Under the pieces are notes generated by a model, which was not told where the DNA came from, did no database searches, and saw only the letters and a program-made list of their open reading frames with translations. The position numbers and the translations under genes are program-made. 64,000 bases of DNA, from contig NZ_JAQTLS010000020.1 of the NCBI RefSeq assembly GCF_028714775.1, positions 17,688 through 81,687 of the forward strand, written 5' to 3'. The first letter of the stretch is position 1; each line of letters starts with the position of its first letter. The DNA comes from Thiothrix sp. GTDB lineage: Bacteria > Pseudomonadota > Gammaproteobacteria > Thiotrichales > Thiotrichaceae. Below, piece by piece: positions 8,916 to 18,487 of the stretch.

Positions 8916-11900
8916 ATGACAGCCAGTCACCCGATCCGGGAAATCCCTTACAACTACACTTCATTCTCCGACAAGGAAATCGTGTTGCGTCTATTGGGCG
9001 TGCGTGCGTGGGAGATTATACAAGGCTTGCGGGAAAAGCGTGAAACCGGCATTTCGTCCCGAATGTTGCTGGAAGTGTTGGGAGATATGTGGGTGGTGCT
9101 GCGCAATCCCTACATCCAAGACGATTTGTTGGAAAACCGTGACCGCCAGAAATCGCTCGTCGATACCTTGTGCGAGCGGGTCGGGAAGATTGAGGAACGT
9201 TCCAGAGGTAATCTGCTGACGTTGGAATTGGTGCAGATTGCGCGGCAAGCCGTGGATGGTTTTTCCACGACGTTCCACGAACAAGCGGAATTGCGCGATA
9301 AGGTGCGTAAGCGCCTGCAAAAAGTTACCGCGAAAGACAATATCCAGTTCGACGGCCTTGCCCGAGTTGCCCACGTCACGGATGCAACCGACTGGCGGGT
9401 GGAATTGCCCTTCGTGGTGCTGACGCCGGATACTGAAGAAGAAATGGCGGCACTGGTTGGGGCGTGCATTGAGTTGGGGCTGACCGTGATCCCGCGCGGG
9501 GGTGGTACGGGTTATACCGGCGGGGCAGTGCCCTTAGACGCCTTGAGTGCGGTGATCAATACCGAAAAGCTTGAGTTCATCAGTGCCGTCCAACACCGCA
9601 ATGATTTGCCGGGTGTGGATAAAACGGTGGCAGTGGTGCGTACTGGCGCGGGGGTGATTACCCGCCGTGTGTCCGACCTTGCAGGCAAGCACGGGTTAGT
9701 GTTTGCGGTTGACCCAACTTCGCAGGATGCTTCCACCATTGGCGGCAATATCGCCATGAATGCAGGCGGAAAAAAGGCAGTACTGTGGGGTACGAGCCTC
9801 GACAACCTGCTGTCATGGCGCATGGTCACGCCGGATGCGGATTGGTTGGAAGTCACGCGCCTGAACCACAACCTCGGTAAAATCCACGACCAAGAAAATG
9901 TGCAATTTTCTGTGCAACGTTTCCACGCGGATGGCAAAACACTTAAAGGCGAAGCGCAAATCCTCAGCTTTGAGGGGCGTTATTTCCGCAAAGAAGGCTT
10001 GGGCAAAGACGTTACCAATAAGTTTCTGGGGGGCTTGCCGGGTATCCAGAAGGAAGGTTGCGATGGGCTGATCACCTCCGGCGAATTCATTTTGCACCGG
10101 ATGCCCGACCAAATCCGTACCGTGTGTTTGGAATTTTATGGCACAGATTTGCACGAAGCGGTTCCGGCGATTGTGGAAATCAAGGATTACCTCGACGGGC
10201 GTAGCGATGTGTTGCTGTCCGGGCTTGAGCATTTGGACGAGCGTTACGTCAAGGCCGTGAAATACACCCCGAAAGGCGCTCGCGGGATGTTGCCGAAAAT
10301 GGTGTTGCTGGCTGACATCGTGAGTGACGACGAAAAAGCGGTGGCGGAAGCGGCGGCAGAAGTGGTGCGCTTGGCGAATGCGCGTAATGCGGAAGGCTTC
10401 ACCGCGATCAGCCCGCAAGCACGGCGGCAGTTCTGGGCTGACCGTTCGCGCACGGCTGCGATTGCGGCGCACACCAACGCCTTCAAGGTGAACGAAGACG
10501 TGGTAATTCCGCTGCGCAATTTGGCAGCGTATACCGAGGGCATCGAAACCATCAACATCCGCCAGTCGATGTTGAACAAAGTGCGCATGATTGACGGCTT
10601 GCTGGAATATCTGGCAGGTGAGTTGCCGGAATTACGCGCAGTGGCGGATTATGAAGCCAGCGCGGAACGCACGTCGATTTGGGCGAACAAGCTTGCCCAT
10701 GCGGTGGATTACCTCCAGCAACGCAAGGCGCGTTGGGAGCAGATTTTAGCCGCGTTCAATGCGTCAGCGGCTGACCATCAGGATTTGCTGGATGCCACGG
10801 CGAAAGCGGCGCAGCGTCCGCAAGACCGGGTAATTGATTTGCTGTTGCGGCGGGATTTGCGCATTTCCTACCGTGCGGAAGTGGTGCGTCCTTTGCACGA
10901 TATTTTTGCCGGGCGCGAACTGGAGCCGCTGTTGCAGGCGCTGGAAAAAATCCACGGCAAAATCCGTTCCGGGCGCTTGTTTATCGCGCTGCACATGCAC
11001 GCGGGCGATGGCAATGTGCACACCAATATTCCGGTCAACTCCAACGATTACGCCATGTTGCACGAAGCCGAGCACATGGTGGATGAAATCATGGCGCTGG
11101 CACGGCGTTTGGATGGGGTCATTTCCGGCGAACACGGCATCGGTTTGACCAAGTTCCAGTATTTGGATGCGCGTGAAATCAATGAGTTTGCGGGTTATAA
11201 ACAGCAGATTGACCCGCATGGGCATTTCAACAAGGGCAAGTTGCTGCCGGGTTCCGGTTTGCAGAATGCATATACGCCATCGTTGCGGTTGGTCGAGCGT
11301 GAAGCTTTGCTGTTGGAACACAATGAACTGGGCGCGTTGAACAACGACATCAAAGACTGTTTGCGTTGTGGCAAGTGCAAGCCGGTGTGCAATACGCACA
11401 TCCCGCGTGCTAATTTGCTGTATTCGCCGCGTAATAAGATTTTGGCGACTGGGCTGATGATTGAAGCGTTTCTGTATGAGGAACAGACGCGGCGTGGCAT
11501 TTCCTTGCGCCATTTCGACGAAATGAATGACGTGGCGGATCACTGCACGGTGTGCCACAAATGCGTTACCCCGTGCCCGGTGAATATCGACTTCGGCAAT
11601 GTCAGTGTGCGGATGCGCAGCATTTTGCTGGAACGCGGTAAGAAAAAGACCAGTCTGGTGACGTGGGCTTCCATGCAATTCCTCAATATGAAAGACCCGG
11701 ATACCATCAAGCTGATGCGTATGGGGATGATCCAGTTTGGTTTTGCCGCGCAACGTTGGGCGCATAAGCTGGCGAAAAATGCCGGGCTGATCGGTACGGG
11801 CAAGCCGCCTGCTGCCACGCTGGGCAAGCCGCCGATTAAAGAGCAGATTATCCAGTTTATACGCAAGCCATTGCCTGCGGGGATTCCGGCGAAAACCACC

Positions 11901-12770
11901 CGTGCGATGTTGGGAGTGGAAGAGGGCAATGTGATCCCGATTATCCGCGATCCGGCTTTGCAGAATGGGCAGCGTGGGGAAGCGGTGTTCTATTTCCCCG
12001 GCTGTGGTTCGGAACGCCTGTTCAGTCAGGTAGGTTTGGCGACGCTGGCGATGCTGCATAAAACGGGTACAACCACGGTGTTGCCGCCGGGCTATTTGTG
12101 CTGCGGCTATCCGCAAAATGCGGGGGGAGATTTGAAGAAGGCTACGCAGATTTCTACCGAAAACCGCGTGCTGTTCCACCGCGTGGCGAATGCGTTGAGT
12201 TACCTCGACATCAAGACCGTGATCGTGTCGTGCGGCACGTGTATGGATCAGTTGCTGAAATACGAGTTCGGCAAGATTTTCCCCGGTTGCCGTTTGCTCG
12301 ACATCCATGAGTACTTGCTGGAAAAGGGGCTGAAAATGGAAGGTGTGAGTGGGATGCAATACGTTTACCACGACCCTTGCCATTCACCGATGAAGCAGGT
12401 TAACCCGCTGAAAGTGACGCAGGAGCTGACAGGTTCTAACGTGGTGCTGAGCGAACGTTGCTGCGGGGAAGCGGGTACGTTTGCCGTGAGCCGCCCCGAC
12501 ATCGCCAGCCAGTTACGTTTCCGCAAGGCCGAAAGCCTCAAGGCAGGTATCAATGAACTGACCGGAACTGAGATGGTGAAGGACGCTAAGGTGAAAATCC
12601 TGACTTCCTGCCCGGCCTGCCAGCAAGGTTTGTCGCGCTACGCCGATGATACCGGCATGGAAACCGATTACATCGTGGTGGAAATGGCGAATTACTTGCT
12701 GGGTAAGGATTGGCAGAAAACTTTCATCGAGACTGCCACGCACGGCGGGATTGAGAAGGTGCTGCTTTAA
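8916..12770 (+). CDS. giant FAD/Fe-S dehydrogenase (DUF3683, D-lactate dehydrogenase-like)
   Basis: This 1284-residue protein joins several parts. About the first 150 residues match a DUF3683-like domain. Next comes an FAD_binding_4 domain with the FAD pyrophosphate loop ([20 protein letters not shown]) and [18 protein letters not shown], then an FAD-oxidase C-terminal domain with [17 protein letters not shown] and [15 protein letters not shown] ferredoxin pair of 4Fe-4S motifs follows ([12 protein letters not shown] and [12 protein letters not shown]). The C-terminus has two cysteine-rich CCG domains ([10 protein letters not shown] and [10 protein letters not shown]). The architecture is that of D-2-hydroxyacid (lactate or glycolate) dehydrogenases feeding electrons to quinone, with GlcD-like and GlcF-like parts fused. 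The substrate is inferred only by class. It is convergent with the next gene. Confidence 0.88.
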   Translation: MTASHPIREIPYNYTSFSDKEIVLRLLGVRAWEIIQGLREKRETGISSRMLLEVLGDMWVVLRNPYIQDDLLENRDRQKSLVDTLCERVGKIEERSRGNLLTLELVQIARQAVDGFSTTFHEQAELRDKVRKRLQKVTAKDNIQFDGLARVAHVTDATDWRVELPFVVLTPDTEEEMAALVGACIELGLTVIPRGGGTGYTGGAVPLDALSAVINTEKLEFISAVQHRNDLPGVDKTVAVVRTGAGVITRRVSDLAGKHGLVFAVDPTSQDASTIGGNIAMNAGGKKAVLWGTSLDNLLSWRMVTPDADWLEVTRLNHNLGKIHDQENVQFSVQRFHADGKTLKGEAQILSFEGRYFRKEGLGKDVTNKFLGGLPGIQKEGCDGLITSGEFILHRMPDQIRTVCLEFYGTDLHEAVPAIVEIKDYLDGRSDVLLSGLEHLDERYVKAVKYTPKGARGMLPKMVLLADIVSDDEKAVAEAAAEVVRLANARNAEGFTAISPQARRQFWADRSRTAAIAAHTNAFKVNEDVVIPLRNLAAYTEGIETINIRQSMLNKVRMIDGLLEYLAGELPELRAVADYEASAERTSIWANKLAHAVDYLQQRKARWEQILAAFNASAADHQDLLDATAKAAQRPQDRVIDLLLRRDLRISYRAEVVRPLHDIFAGRELEPLLQALEKIHGKIRSGRLFIALHMHAGDGNVHTNIPVNSNDYAMLHEAEHMVDEIMALARRLDGVISGEHGIGLTKFQYLDAREINEFAGYKQQIDPHGHFNKGKLLPGSGLQNAYTPSLRLVEREALLLEHNELGALNNDIKDCLRCGKCKPVCNTHIPRANLLYSPRNKILATGLMIEAFLYEEQTRRGISLRHFDEMNDVADHCTVCHKCVTPCPVNIDFGNVSVRMRSILLERGKKKTSLVTWASMQFLNMKDPDTIKLMRMGMIQFGFAAQRWAHKLAKNAGLIGTGKPPAATLGKPPIKEQIIQFIRKPLPAGIPAKTTRAMLGVEEGNVIPIIRDPALQNGQRGEAVFYFPGCGSERLFSQVGLATLAMLHKTGTTTVLPPGYLCCGYPQNAGGDLKKATQISTENRVLFHRVANALSYLDIKTVIVSCGTCMDQLLKYEFGKIFPGCRLLDIHEYLLEKGLKMEGVSGMQYVYHDPCHSPMKQVNPLKVTQELTGSNVVLSERCCGEAGTFAVSRPDIASQLRFRKAESLKAGINELTGTEMVKDAKVKILTSCPACQQGLSRYADDTGMETDYIVVEMANYLLGKDWQKTFIETATHGGIEKVLL

Positions 12771-13165
12771 GGTTCAGAAATGGGTGGATGATTTTCTTTC
12801 TGGCGTATCCAGTTGATGACTTTTAGGACGCCGGGACGTGTCACCATCCATTTCTCCACAGCAAATTTCCCCGGAAAATTCATGATTCCCAGCCCGATCA
12901 GGATGGTAATGATGCCTTGCCCCGGCAATACCAGCATGGCGATTCCGGCGAGCAAGACGGGCAAGCCCAGTAGGTTGCGGACGATGCTGCGGGGGTGCAG
13001 CAGTACGTGCCACGCATGGTGATCGCGCGGGAGAGTGAAGTAGTTAACCGGAATTTTGCCTAAGAACCACGGTAGCAATAGCAGCGATAAAACGAAAGTG
13101 ACGGCGGAAAAAATGCCAAGCCAAACCAAAATATCGTTCAAAGAAAAACCCCATGCATGAATCAT
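12767..13165 (-). CDS. PGPGW-like small membrane protein
   Basis: The 132-residue protein has an N-terminal membrane helix (about residues 10-35) and a second hydrophobic region around residues 64-95 containing [20 protein letters not shown]. This matches the family of putative transmembrane proteins whose signature is P-G-P-G-W. The ends are polar. Function is unknown. The 3' end overlaps the dehydrogenase stop by 4 bp in convergent orientation. Confidence 0.7.
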   Translation of the reverse strand: MIHAWGFSLNDILVWLGIFSAVTFVLSLLLLPWFLGKIPVNYFTLPRDHHAWHVLLHPRSIVRNLLGLPVLLAGIAMLVLPGQGIITILIGLGIMNFPGKFAVEKWMVTRPGVLKVINWIRQKENHPPISEP

Positions 13166-13232
13166 GGGGCTAATCCTAACAGGGACAGGGTAGGTTAAGG
13201 AACGAAACCCACCGATTTAAGGGGAATTTCCA

Positions 13233-14426
13233 TCAAGTATCCGGGTTGGCCTTGATTTTATGGATGCTTAAATCCGCCCCATTGTATTCTTCTTCCTGTG
13301 TCAAGCGCAGCCCCAGTGTGGCTTTGAGGATGCCGTAGATCACAAAACCGCCAGCGGTGGCAATGCTGATGCCGATTAGTGTGCCGGTCAGTTGTGCGCC
13401 GAAACTGACACCACCGATACCGCCGAAGGTTTCCAGCCCGAAAATGCCTGCTGCAATACCGCCCCATGCGCCGCACAAACCGTGCAAAGGCCATACACCC
13501 AATACGTCGTCCACTTTCAGCTTATTTTGTGCCAGTGTGAAAGCCCACACGAACAACACACCTGCCACGCCGCCGACAAACAGCGCACCCAATGGATGCA
13601 TCAGGTCAGAACCGGCACACACTGCCACTAAGCCAGCCAGCGGGCCATTGTGTACGAAGCCGGGGTCATTTTTGCCTGCAAACAGTGCCGCCAGAATGCC
13701 GCCAACCATTGCCATCAGCGAGTTAATCGCTACCAGTCCGCTGATGCCGCCGATTTTCTGTGCAGACATGACGTTAAAGCCGAACCAGCCAACCGCCAGT
13801 ACCCACGAACCCAGCGCCAAGAAAGGGATGTTGGAAGGTGGGTGGGCCATCATTGGATGCCCTTGTTTGTTGTAACGCCCTTGCCGATGCCCCAATAGGA
13901 TGACTGCGCCCAGCGCGATCCAGCCGCCCATTGCGTGTACCACTACGGAACCAGCAAAGTCATGGAACGCAAAGCCAAACATGCCTTTGAGCCAATCTTG
14001 TACGCCGTACAGGTTGTTCCAGATCATGCCTTCGTAGAAAGGGTAAACCAGCGCTACGATAATGAAGGTGGCAAAGAGTTGCGGGTAGAATTTCGCCCGT
14101 TCCGCAATCCCACCGGAAATGATCGCAGGGATTGCCGCCGCAAAGGTCAGCAGGAAGAAGAACTTAACCAGATCGTAACCATTATTCAGCGCCAGTGTTT
14201 TGGCATCGCCGAAGAAGTTAGTGTGGTAGGCAACCATGTAGCCGATGAAGAAATAGGCAATGGTGGAAACAGCAAAGTCCACAATGATCTTGACTAGCGC
14301 ATTGACCTGATTTTTGTGGCGCACCGTGCCGACTTCCAGAAACGCGAAGCCTGCGTGCATTGCCAACACCATGACTGCCCCCATCAACACAAACAGGGTG
14401 TCTAAAGCGGGTACGATTTGCTCCAT
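13233..14426 (-). CDS. amt: ammonium transporter Amt
   Basis: The 397-residue, strongly hydrophobic protein is an Amt/Rh channel with about 11 membrane helices. It shows HAMGGWIALGAVILLGHRQG and GWFGFNVMSA, and the second pore histidine in PLHGLCGAWGGIAAG; with HAMGG this gives the twin-His pair. The gene conducts ammonia or ammonium across the inner membrane. GGAGG lies 7-8 nt before the ATG at 14426; an in-frame ATG five codons upstream would place that ribosome site inside the coding region. No glnK (PII) gene is adjacent, which is unusual. Upstream sequence suggests NtrC/sigma-54 control. Confidence 0.95.
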   Translation of the reverse strand: MEQIVPALDTLFVLMGAVMVLAMHAGFAFLEVGTVRHKNQVNALVKIIVDFAVSTIAYFFIGYMVAYHTNFFGDAKTLALNNGYDLVKFFFLLTFAAAIPAIISGGIAERAKFYPQLFATFIIVALVYPFYEGMIWNNLYGVQDWLKGMFGFAFHDFAGSVVVHAMGGWIALGAVILLGHRQGRYNKQGHPMMAHPPSNIPFLALGSWVLAVGWFGFNVMSAQKIGGISGLVAINSLMAMVGGILAALFAGKNDPGFVHNGPLAGLVAVCAGSDLMHPLGALFVGGVAGVLFVWAFTLAQNKLKVDDVLGVWPLHGLCGAWGGIAAGIFGLETFGGIGGVSFGAQLTGTLIGISIATAGGFVIYGILKATLGLRLTQEEEYNGADLSIHKIKANPDT

Positions 14427-14448
14427 ACGGGCATCCTCCAAACACTAA

Positions 14449-14464
14449 AGCAAAAGATGCACCA
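14449..14464 (-). promoter_or_regulatory. candidate sigma-54 promoter of amt
   Basis: On the minus strand the sequence TGGTGCATCTTTTGCT has the invariant GG and GC dinucleotides separated by 10 bp, the hallmark of -24/-12 promoters. The start point would fall near 14438, leaving a very short leader just containing the GGAGG ribosome site, which is the main reservation. Confidence 0.5.
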
Positions 14465-14590
14465 TCATAAACACCTATAAGTTGAAGGCTAGGGGATGGC
14501 GCACAAAATGAGTGATTACTAAGGACTTTTTAAAAAATTACGGGCTATCACCAAGAAAAAATCACAATAGTTGTGCAAATAAGCACTATT

Positions 14591-14605
14591 GCACTTTTAT
14601 AGTGC
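14591..14605. promoter_or_regulatory. candidate NtrC binding site
   Basis: GCAC-N7-GTGC is a perfect dyad with an AT-rich centre, matching the NtrC half-site pattern, about 150 bp upstream of the predicted amt start point. Further GCAC/GTGC half-sites lie at about 14573-14585 and 14611-14616, as in arrays of NtrC enhancer sites. Confidence 0.5.
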
Positions 14606-14734
14606 GTTTTGTGCACTATAAGTGGGGCGTTACCGGAGTTGCGCTTCGTCATGCAGCTTGCATGGCTTGCATCTATACTCATTAGTGGGATGTATCATTA
14701 AACGTGCAACGCGATAGTCATGGGAAGGATGAGT

Positions 14735-15178
14735 ATGGATGCTGTATTGCGGGCAATTAAGCCTAACTATTTATCAATGCCAGATGTTTGCCTGTTCTTG
14801 GGTGGTTTACTGTGGGTGATGTCGTTGACCCAAGTCGTCTTCTACACCACGCACGGCTCAGTCATGGGCTATTGGGTGCTGGTAACGGGGTGGATGGGGT
14901 TCGCGCTGTTCCAATTTGCGTGGTACGCCAACTTGTTGCAATTGCTGGGGGTATTGCTGATGTACCGCCGTCCTAATTGGGCAATGTTGCTGGTGGTGGT
15001 GGCGGTGTTATTGGCGGGGCAATCCTTCTGGTTTGAAGACATTCCGGGGCAGCGGGATAATATGCATGTGGTGCAGTTAGGGGCAGGCTTCTGGCTGTGG
15101 TACGGCAGTATGGTGCTGATAACGTTGGGTGTGGTGTTTGGCTCAGGCGAAGGGGAAGCGCGTCCCCCCTCGGCCTGA
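14735..15178 (+). CDS. four-helix membrane protein, unknown
   Basis: The 147-residue protein has about four hydrophobic segments (near residues 20-40, 50-72, 80-97 and 118-137) and no named domain I recognise. The ATG at 14735 has GGAAGG 7 nt upstream; two earlier in-frame ATGs sit on or before that ribosome site. It is divergent from amt and convergent with the SCP2-like gene. Function unknown. Confidence 0.6.
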   Translation: MDAVLRAIKPNYLSMPDVCLFLGGLLWVMSLTQVVFYTTHGSVMGYWVLVTGWMGFALFQFAWYANLLQLLGVLLMYRRPNWAMLLVVVAVLLAGQSFWFEDIPGQRDNMHVVQLGAGFWLWYGSMVLITLGVVFGSGEGEARPPSA

Positions 15179-15193
15179 TACCCGCAAAACGGG

Positions 15194-15598
15194 TTATTGG
15201 GTATCAATCTTCGCCATCAGACCGAAAGATTTAATGAACGGACCTGCCATTGCAGGGTTCTTGATCATTGCACCGTAATCGCCCGTCTGGAATTTCAGCT
15301 TACCGAAAGTGTAGGCAGTGCCTAAACCAACCATGCCTAATGGGTCTTTCGTCCACTTCATCCAATCCTTGCGGTCGGCACGCATGTCCCAGTCTGGGGT
15401 TTCACCGTCATAGTCGCCTGCGCGGACGCATTCGCCGTTAATAACCACGAAAACACCCAGTGGTTTGGCTTCACCCTTGAGGCCGCAGGTAATCACGGAA
15501 TTGAAACCGATGGCTGCCAGTTTGTCCTTAATGTCAGGCTCTGCATTCCACAGGTCTTTCAATTCGTTCATCCAATCAGCAGAAAAAAGTTGTGGCAT
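15194..15598 (-). CDS. SCP2 sterol-binding-domain-like protein
   Basis: The 134-residue protein reads as a single SCP2-like lipid-binding fold: a helical start (ADWMNELKDLWNAEPDIKDK), a beta sheet (GVFVVINGECVRAGDYDGET) and the C-terminal hydrophobic helix region (AMAGPFIKSFGLMAKI). AAGGAGAG precedes the ATG at 15598, which supports this start over longer readings. Such proteins bind hydrophobic ligands; a specific role is not apparent. Confidence 0.7.
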   Translation of the reverse strand: MPQLFSADWMNELKDLWNAEPDIKDKLAAIGFNSVITCGLKGEAKPLGVFVVINGECVRAGDYDGETPDWDMRADRKDWMKWTKDPLGMVGLGTAYTFGKLKFQTGDYGAMIKNPAMAGPFIKSFGLMAKIDTQ

Positions 15599-15688
15599 GA
15601 GTTCTCTCCTTATGCGTGTTGCGAAATAACTGTTATTTGATGGGGATTTTAGCGTATTTCGCAAGCTCCACAAAGTAATAACGCACCT

Positions 15689-16255
15689 TTATCTGCATGG
15701 CATCCGCTGTGCGTCTGCCCGTATCTTGCCTACATCCCGGAACATATCGCTGGCTTGCTGCCGCTGCCCGGTTTTTGATGCATTAATTGCCCTGCTTTCC
15801 AGTGCTGCTGCGCGGTCGAGTAAGTTTTGGTGGGCTGCTTGGCATGTTACGCCGCCATTGCTGATCGGCGGATTGGCCGCAGGTGGAAAAGGCGGCCTGT
15901 TGCTGCGGAATACGGGGCTGGCATTAGGCGGTGCGGGTTGCGCCATGCGGTTTACTGACTGGCTATGGAAGACGGGTTGGGCAATCGGTAGGCGCAACCG
16001 TGGCAGGATCGGGCTATATTGGGGGGGCGTGGGTGGCACTGTCCTTGCAGCAAGTTGTGCTTGATTGCGTTGTCGCAGGTAATTCCGCCCCGGTGGCGGC
16101 AGTGGTGGTGGTCGGGTTGAGGTATTGGTGGTCGAGGCTGCTGAGCCACCGTAGCAGTAAAAGGATGTGGTGCAATCATCCGCCAGCGCAAAAGTGACTG
16201 GGAACAGGCTTATCACCAAAGCGATGGCTGCAAGGGGGAGGTGTCTTGTCTGCAT
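15689..16255 (-). CDS. proline-rich secreted protein, unknown
   Basis: The 188-residue protein begins with a signal peptide (hydrophobic core AAIALVISLFPVTFALA, cleavage before DDC). The mature part is rich in Pro, Ala, Asn and Arg with low-complexity stretches, followed by a helical C-terminal domain (VTCQAAHQNLLDRAAALESR) with cysteines. AGGAAG lies before the ATG. It probably sits in the periplasm or at the cell wall. Function unknown. Confidence 0.6.
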   Translation of the reverse strand: MQTRHLPLAAIALVISLFPVTFALADDCTTSFYCYGGSAASTTNTSTRPPPLPPPGRNYLRQRNQAQLAARTVPPTPPQYSPILPRLRLPIAQPVFHSQSVNRMAQPAPPNASPVFRSNRPPFPPAANPPISNGGVTCQAAHQNLLDRAAALESRAINASKTGQRQQASDMFRDVGKIRADAQRMPCR

Positions 16256-16360
16256 AAGGCGTACTTCCTAAAGACACATGCCGTTATTGGCATCATGTGG
16301 ATTAGGGGAGTGTAGCAGAGGCTATTGGCTTCAGATGTTTGATTTGTAAGCAAAAACAAT

Positions 16361-16384
16361 AAAGCCCGCACGGTGGCGGGCTTT
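16361..16384 (-). terminator. intrinsic terminator downstream of tpx
   Basis: A 9-bp stem AAAGCCCGC / GCGGGCTTT with a 6-nt loop starts 20 bp after the tpx stop codon. Read on the minus strand it is followed by ATTGTTTTT. Confidence 0.85.
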
Positions 16385-16403
16385 ATCTTAGCCGGTAGCG
16401 GCT

Positions 16404-16898
16404 TTAGATGGCAGCGAGTGCTGCATCGTAGTCAGGCTCTTGAACAATTTCTGGCACTTGTTCAGTGTAAGCAACTTTGCCGTCCTTGATCACGACGACC
16501 GCGCGTGACATCAGGCCAGCCAGTGGGCTAGTGGTGATGGTGACGCCGTAAGCTTTACCGAAATCTGCATTACGGAAAGTGGACATGGAAACGACATTTT
16601 CCAGCCCTTCCGCGCCGCAGAAACGCCCAAGGGCGAATGGCAGGTCAGCAGAAATGCACAGTACCGCTACATTTGGGTTAGCGCTGGCAGTTTCGTTGAA
16701 ACGGCGGGTAGATGCCGCGCAGATGCCGGTGTCGATGCTAGGGAAGATGTTCAGGATAACTGTTTTACCTGCGAAATCGCCTAAGCCAGCTTCAGACAGG
16801 TCAGTTTTGACCAGTGTGAAAGTAGGTGCATCAGTGCCGACGGCTGGCAGTGTGCCGATGGTTTCAATCGCGTTGCCTTGTAATGTAATCGTTGCCAT
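16404..16898 (-). CDS. tpx: thiol peroxidase Tpx
   Basis: The 164-residue atypical 2-Cys peroxiredoxin has the peroxidatic cysteine Cys60 in [17 protein letters not shown] and the resolving cysteine Cys94 in [10 protein letters not shown]. These match the positions in E. coli Tpx within one residue. It reduces peroxides, including lipid hydroperoxides, in the periplasm or cytosol using thioredoxin. The ATG is preceded by GAGGAGAT. It has its own downstream terminator. Confidence 0.96.
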   Translation of the reverse strand: MATITLQGNAIETIGTLPAVGTDAPTFTLVKTDLSEAGLGDFAGKTVILNIFPSIDTGICAASTRRFNETASANPNVAVLCISADLPFALGRFCGAEGLENVVSMSTFRNADFGKAYGVTITTSPLAGLMSRAVVVIKDGKVAYTEQVPEIVQEPDYDAALAAI

Positions 16899-16956
16899 TT
16901 GTTCGTGATCTCCTCAAAGAGTAAATTTTGTCTTATAGCTAATTTTGTGCGGCGCG

Positions 16957-17445
16957 TCAATGTCCACAACCGCCATGCGCGTGGACGTGTCCGTGGGCGA
17001 TTTCTTCAGCAGTTGCGGCACGTACTTCCAGAATGCTTAGGTCAAAGGTCAGTGCCACGCCTGCCAGTGGGTGGTTGGCATCAATGGTAATGCTATCGCT
17101 ATCTACCGCCGTGATGGTAATGACTTCAATGCCGCCATTGGTCTGTGCTTGGAACTGTGCGCCCGGCACGAGTTGTTCGGTGGGGACATCGCCAAACATT
17201 TCACGCGGGATTTGTTGGGTCAAGCGTTCGTCACGTTCGCCGTAAGCATCTGTGGGGGCAATATTGACTACCATGCTGTCGCTGGCTTGTTTGCCAGTCA
17301 GTGCATTTTCCAAGCCGGGGATAATATTGCTCGCGCCATGCAGGTACACGAAGGGATGGGAAGCGTCGGCCTGATCCAGAATGTCGCCTTGCCCATTGGT
17401 CAAGGTGTAGGTCATGGTGACGACGGAGTTTGCTGCGATTTGCAT
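16957..17445 (-). CDS. slyD: FKBP-type peptidyl-prolyl isomerase SlyD
   Basis: The 162-residue protein has the SlyD FKBP core (FVYLHGASNIIPGLENALTG) and the inserted-in-flap chaperone region (TDAYGERDERLTQQIPREMF). It ends in a short histidine-rich tail, HGHVHAHGGCGH, a truncated version of the metal-binding tail of E. coli SlyD. It catalyses prolyl isomerisation, acts as a chaperone and may still bind nickel. AAAGGAA precedes the ATG at 17445; a longer frame 5' of it has no FKBP similarity. Confidence 0.93.
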   Translation of the reverse strand: MQIAANSVVTMTYTLTNGQGDILDQADASHPFVYLHGASNIIPGLENALTGKQASDSMVVNIAPTDAYGERDERLTQQIPREMFGDVPTEQLVPGAQFQAQTNGGIEVITITAVDSDSITIDANHPLAGVALTFDLSILEVRAATAEEIAHGHVHAHGGCGH

Positions 17446-17467
17446 GAAAGTTCCTTTAAGTTGAGGG

Positions 17468-18421
17468 TCAAAGACATCCATTGATCGGTGGATTGTCGCG
17501 GTAATGTTGGTAGCGGTCGCCGCCGCTTGGTAGGTCTTTAAAGCGACGGTGTGTCCAGAGGTATTGCGCCGGAAATTCGCGTATCTGTTGCTCAATGATC
17601 GCGTTGATGCGCAAGGTGTCCTCGACTACCGATTCACTGGGGAAATGCTCCAGCTTCGGCAAAAACTGTAGCAGATAGCCAGTATCGGTACGCACGGTAA
17701 AGAATGGGATGACTTGCGCCCCACCCAGTTTGACTAAGCGGCTGGTGGCGGTATTGGTGGGGGTTTCCACGCCAAAAAACGGGATGAATAGGCTACCTTT
17801 GTGGTGAAAGTGCTGATCTTGTGCATACCATACGACATGCCCTTGTTGCAAGCTGCGAACCATTTCGCGAATGTGGTCACGGGGAATGGTTTTGTTGCAG
17901 TATTTTAGGCGCAACTTGGTTATTTGTTGTTCAATGACGGGATTTTGGTGGGGGCGATAGACGGCATGGGGATCAGGATGTTGTGTCGCCAGCAACCTTC
18001 CCGCCAGCTCTGTGCTGGTAAAATGTGCAGTGAGGAGGATGACACCGCTTTGTTGCAAAGCGCCATGTAAATGTTCGATGCCTTCAGTACGGGTAATTGC
18101 AACCAGTCGTTTTTCATCGCCCCACCAACTAATAGCGGCTTCCACAAAGCCTTTTCCCAGTGAAATAAAGTGTTCACGGTTCAGTTGGCGGCGCTGTTCT
18201 ACAGGAAGTTCCGGAAATGCCAGTTCCAGATTGACGCAACTGATGAAGCGGCGTTTGCGCATGGCGTGGAACATCAATACTCCCAAGGCTTTGCCCAAGC
18301 CCATTTGGATGCGCCACGGCAGCTTGGCAATGAGCCATAGGACAGCCAGCCCTAACCACGTTGGCCAGTAGCGGGGATGCAGAAATTGGTTTTCAGTGAT
18401 TTTTTCCACGTGCAGCTTCAT
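17468..18421 (-). CDS. lipid A lauroyl-type acyltransferase (LpxL/HtrB family)
   Basis: The 317-residue protein has an N-terminal membrane anchor (PTWLGLAVLWLIAKLPW) and the acyltransferase HX4E catalytic motif in LLTAHFTSTELAG. The later motifs WYAQDQHFHHKGSLFIPFFG and AQYLWTHRRFK are typical of late lipid A acyltransferases. It adds a secondary acyl chain to Kdo-lipid A at the inner membrane. This is consistent with the adjacent heptose and core genes. Acyl-chain specificity (LpxL, LpxP or LpxM) is not decided. It is divergent from hldE. Confidence 0.88.
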   Translation of the reverse strand: MKLHVEKITENQFLHPRYWPTWLGLAVLWLIAKLPWRIQMGLGKALGVLMFHAMRKRRFISCVNLELAFPELPVEQRRQLNREHFISLGKGFVEAAISWWGDEKRLVAITRTEGIEHLHGALQQSGVILLTAHFTSTELAGRLLATQHPDPHAVYRPHQNPVIEQQITKLRLKYCNKTIPRDHIREMVRSLQQGHVVWYAQDQHFHHKGSLFIPFFGVETPTNTATSRLVKLGGAQVIPFFTVRTDTGYLLQFLPKLEHFPSESVVEDTLRINAIIEQQIREFPAQYLWTHRRFKDLPSGGDRYQHYRDNPPINGCL

Positions 18422-18487
18422 ACCTAAACAAGCGCCTTATGGTAAACTCTCCAGCCTGTTTTTTCCTGTTTTTGTGTAAAAATAACC

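Noticed and set aside
10764..12383. A 539-codon open frame antisense to the large dehydrogenase gene
   Set aside because: His/Gln/Arg-rich translation typical of an antisense shadow; the sense strand carries clear Fe-S and FAD motifs.
15176..15204. Inverted repeat GATACCC / GGGTATC between convergent genes as a terminator
   Set aside because: Imperfect loop and no T-run on either strand; too weak to call.
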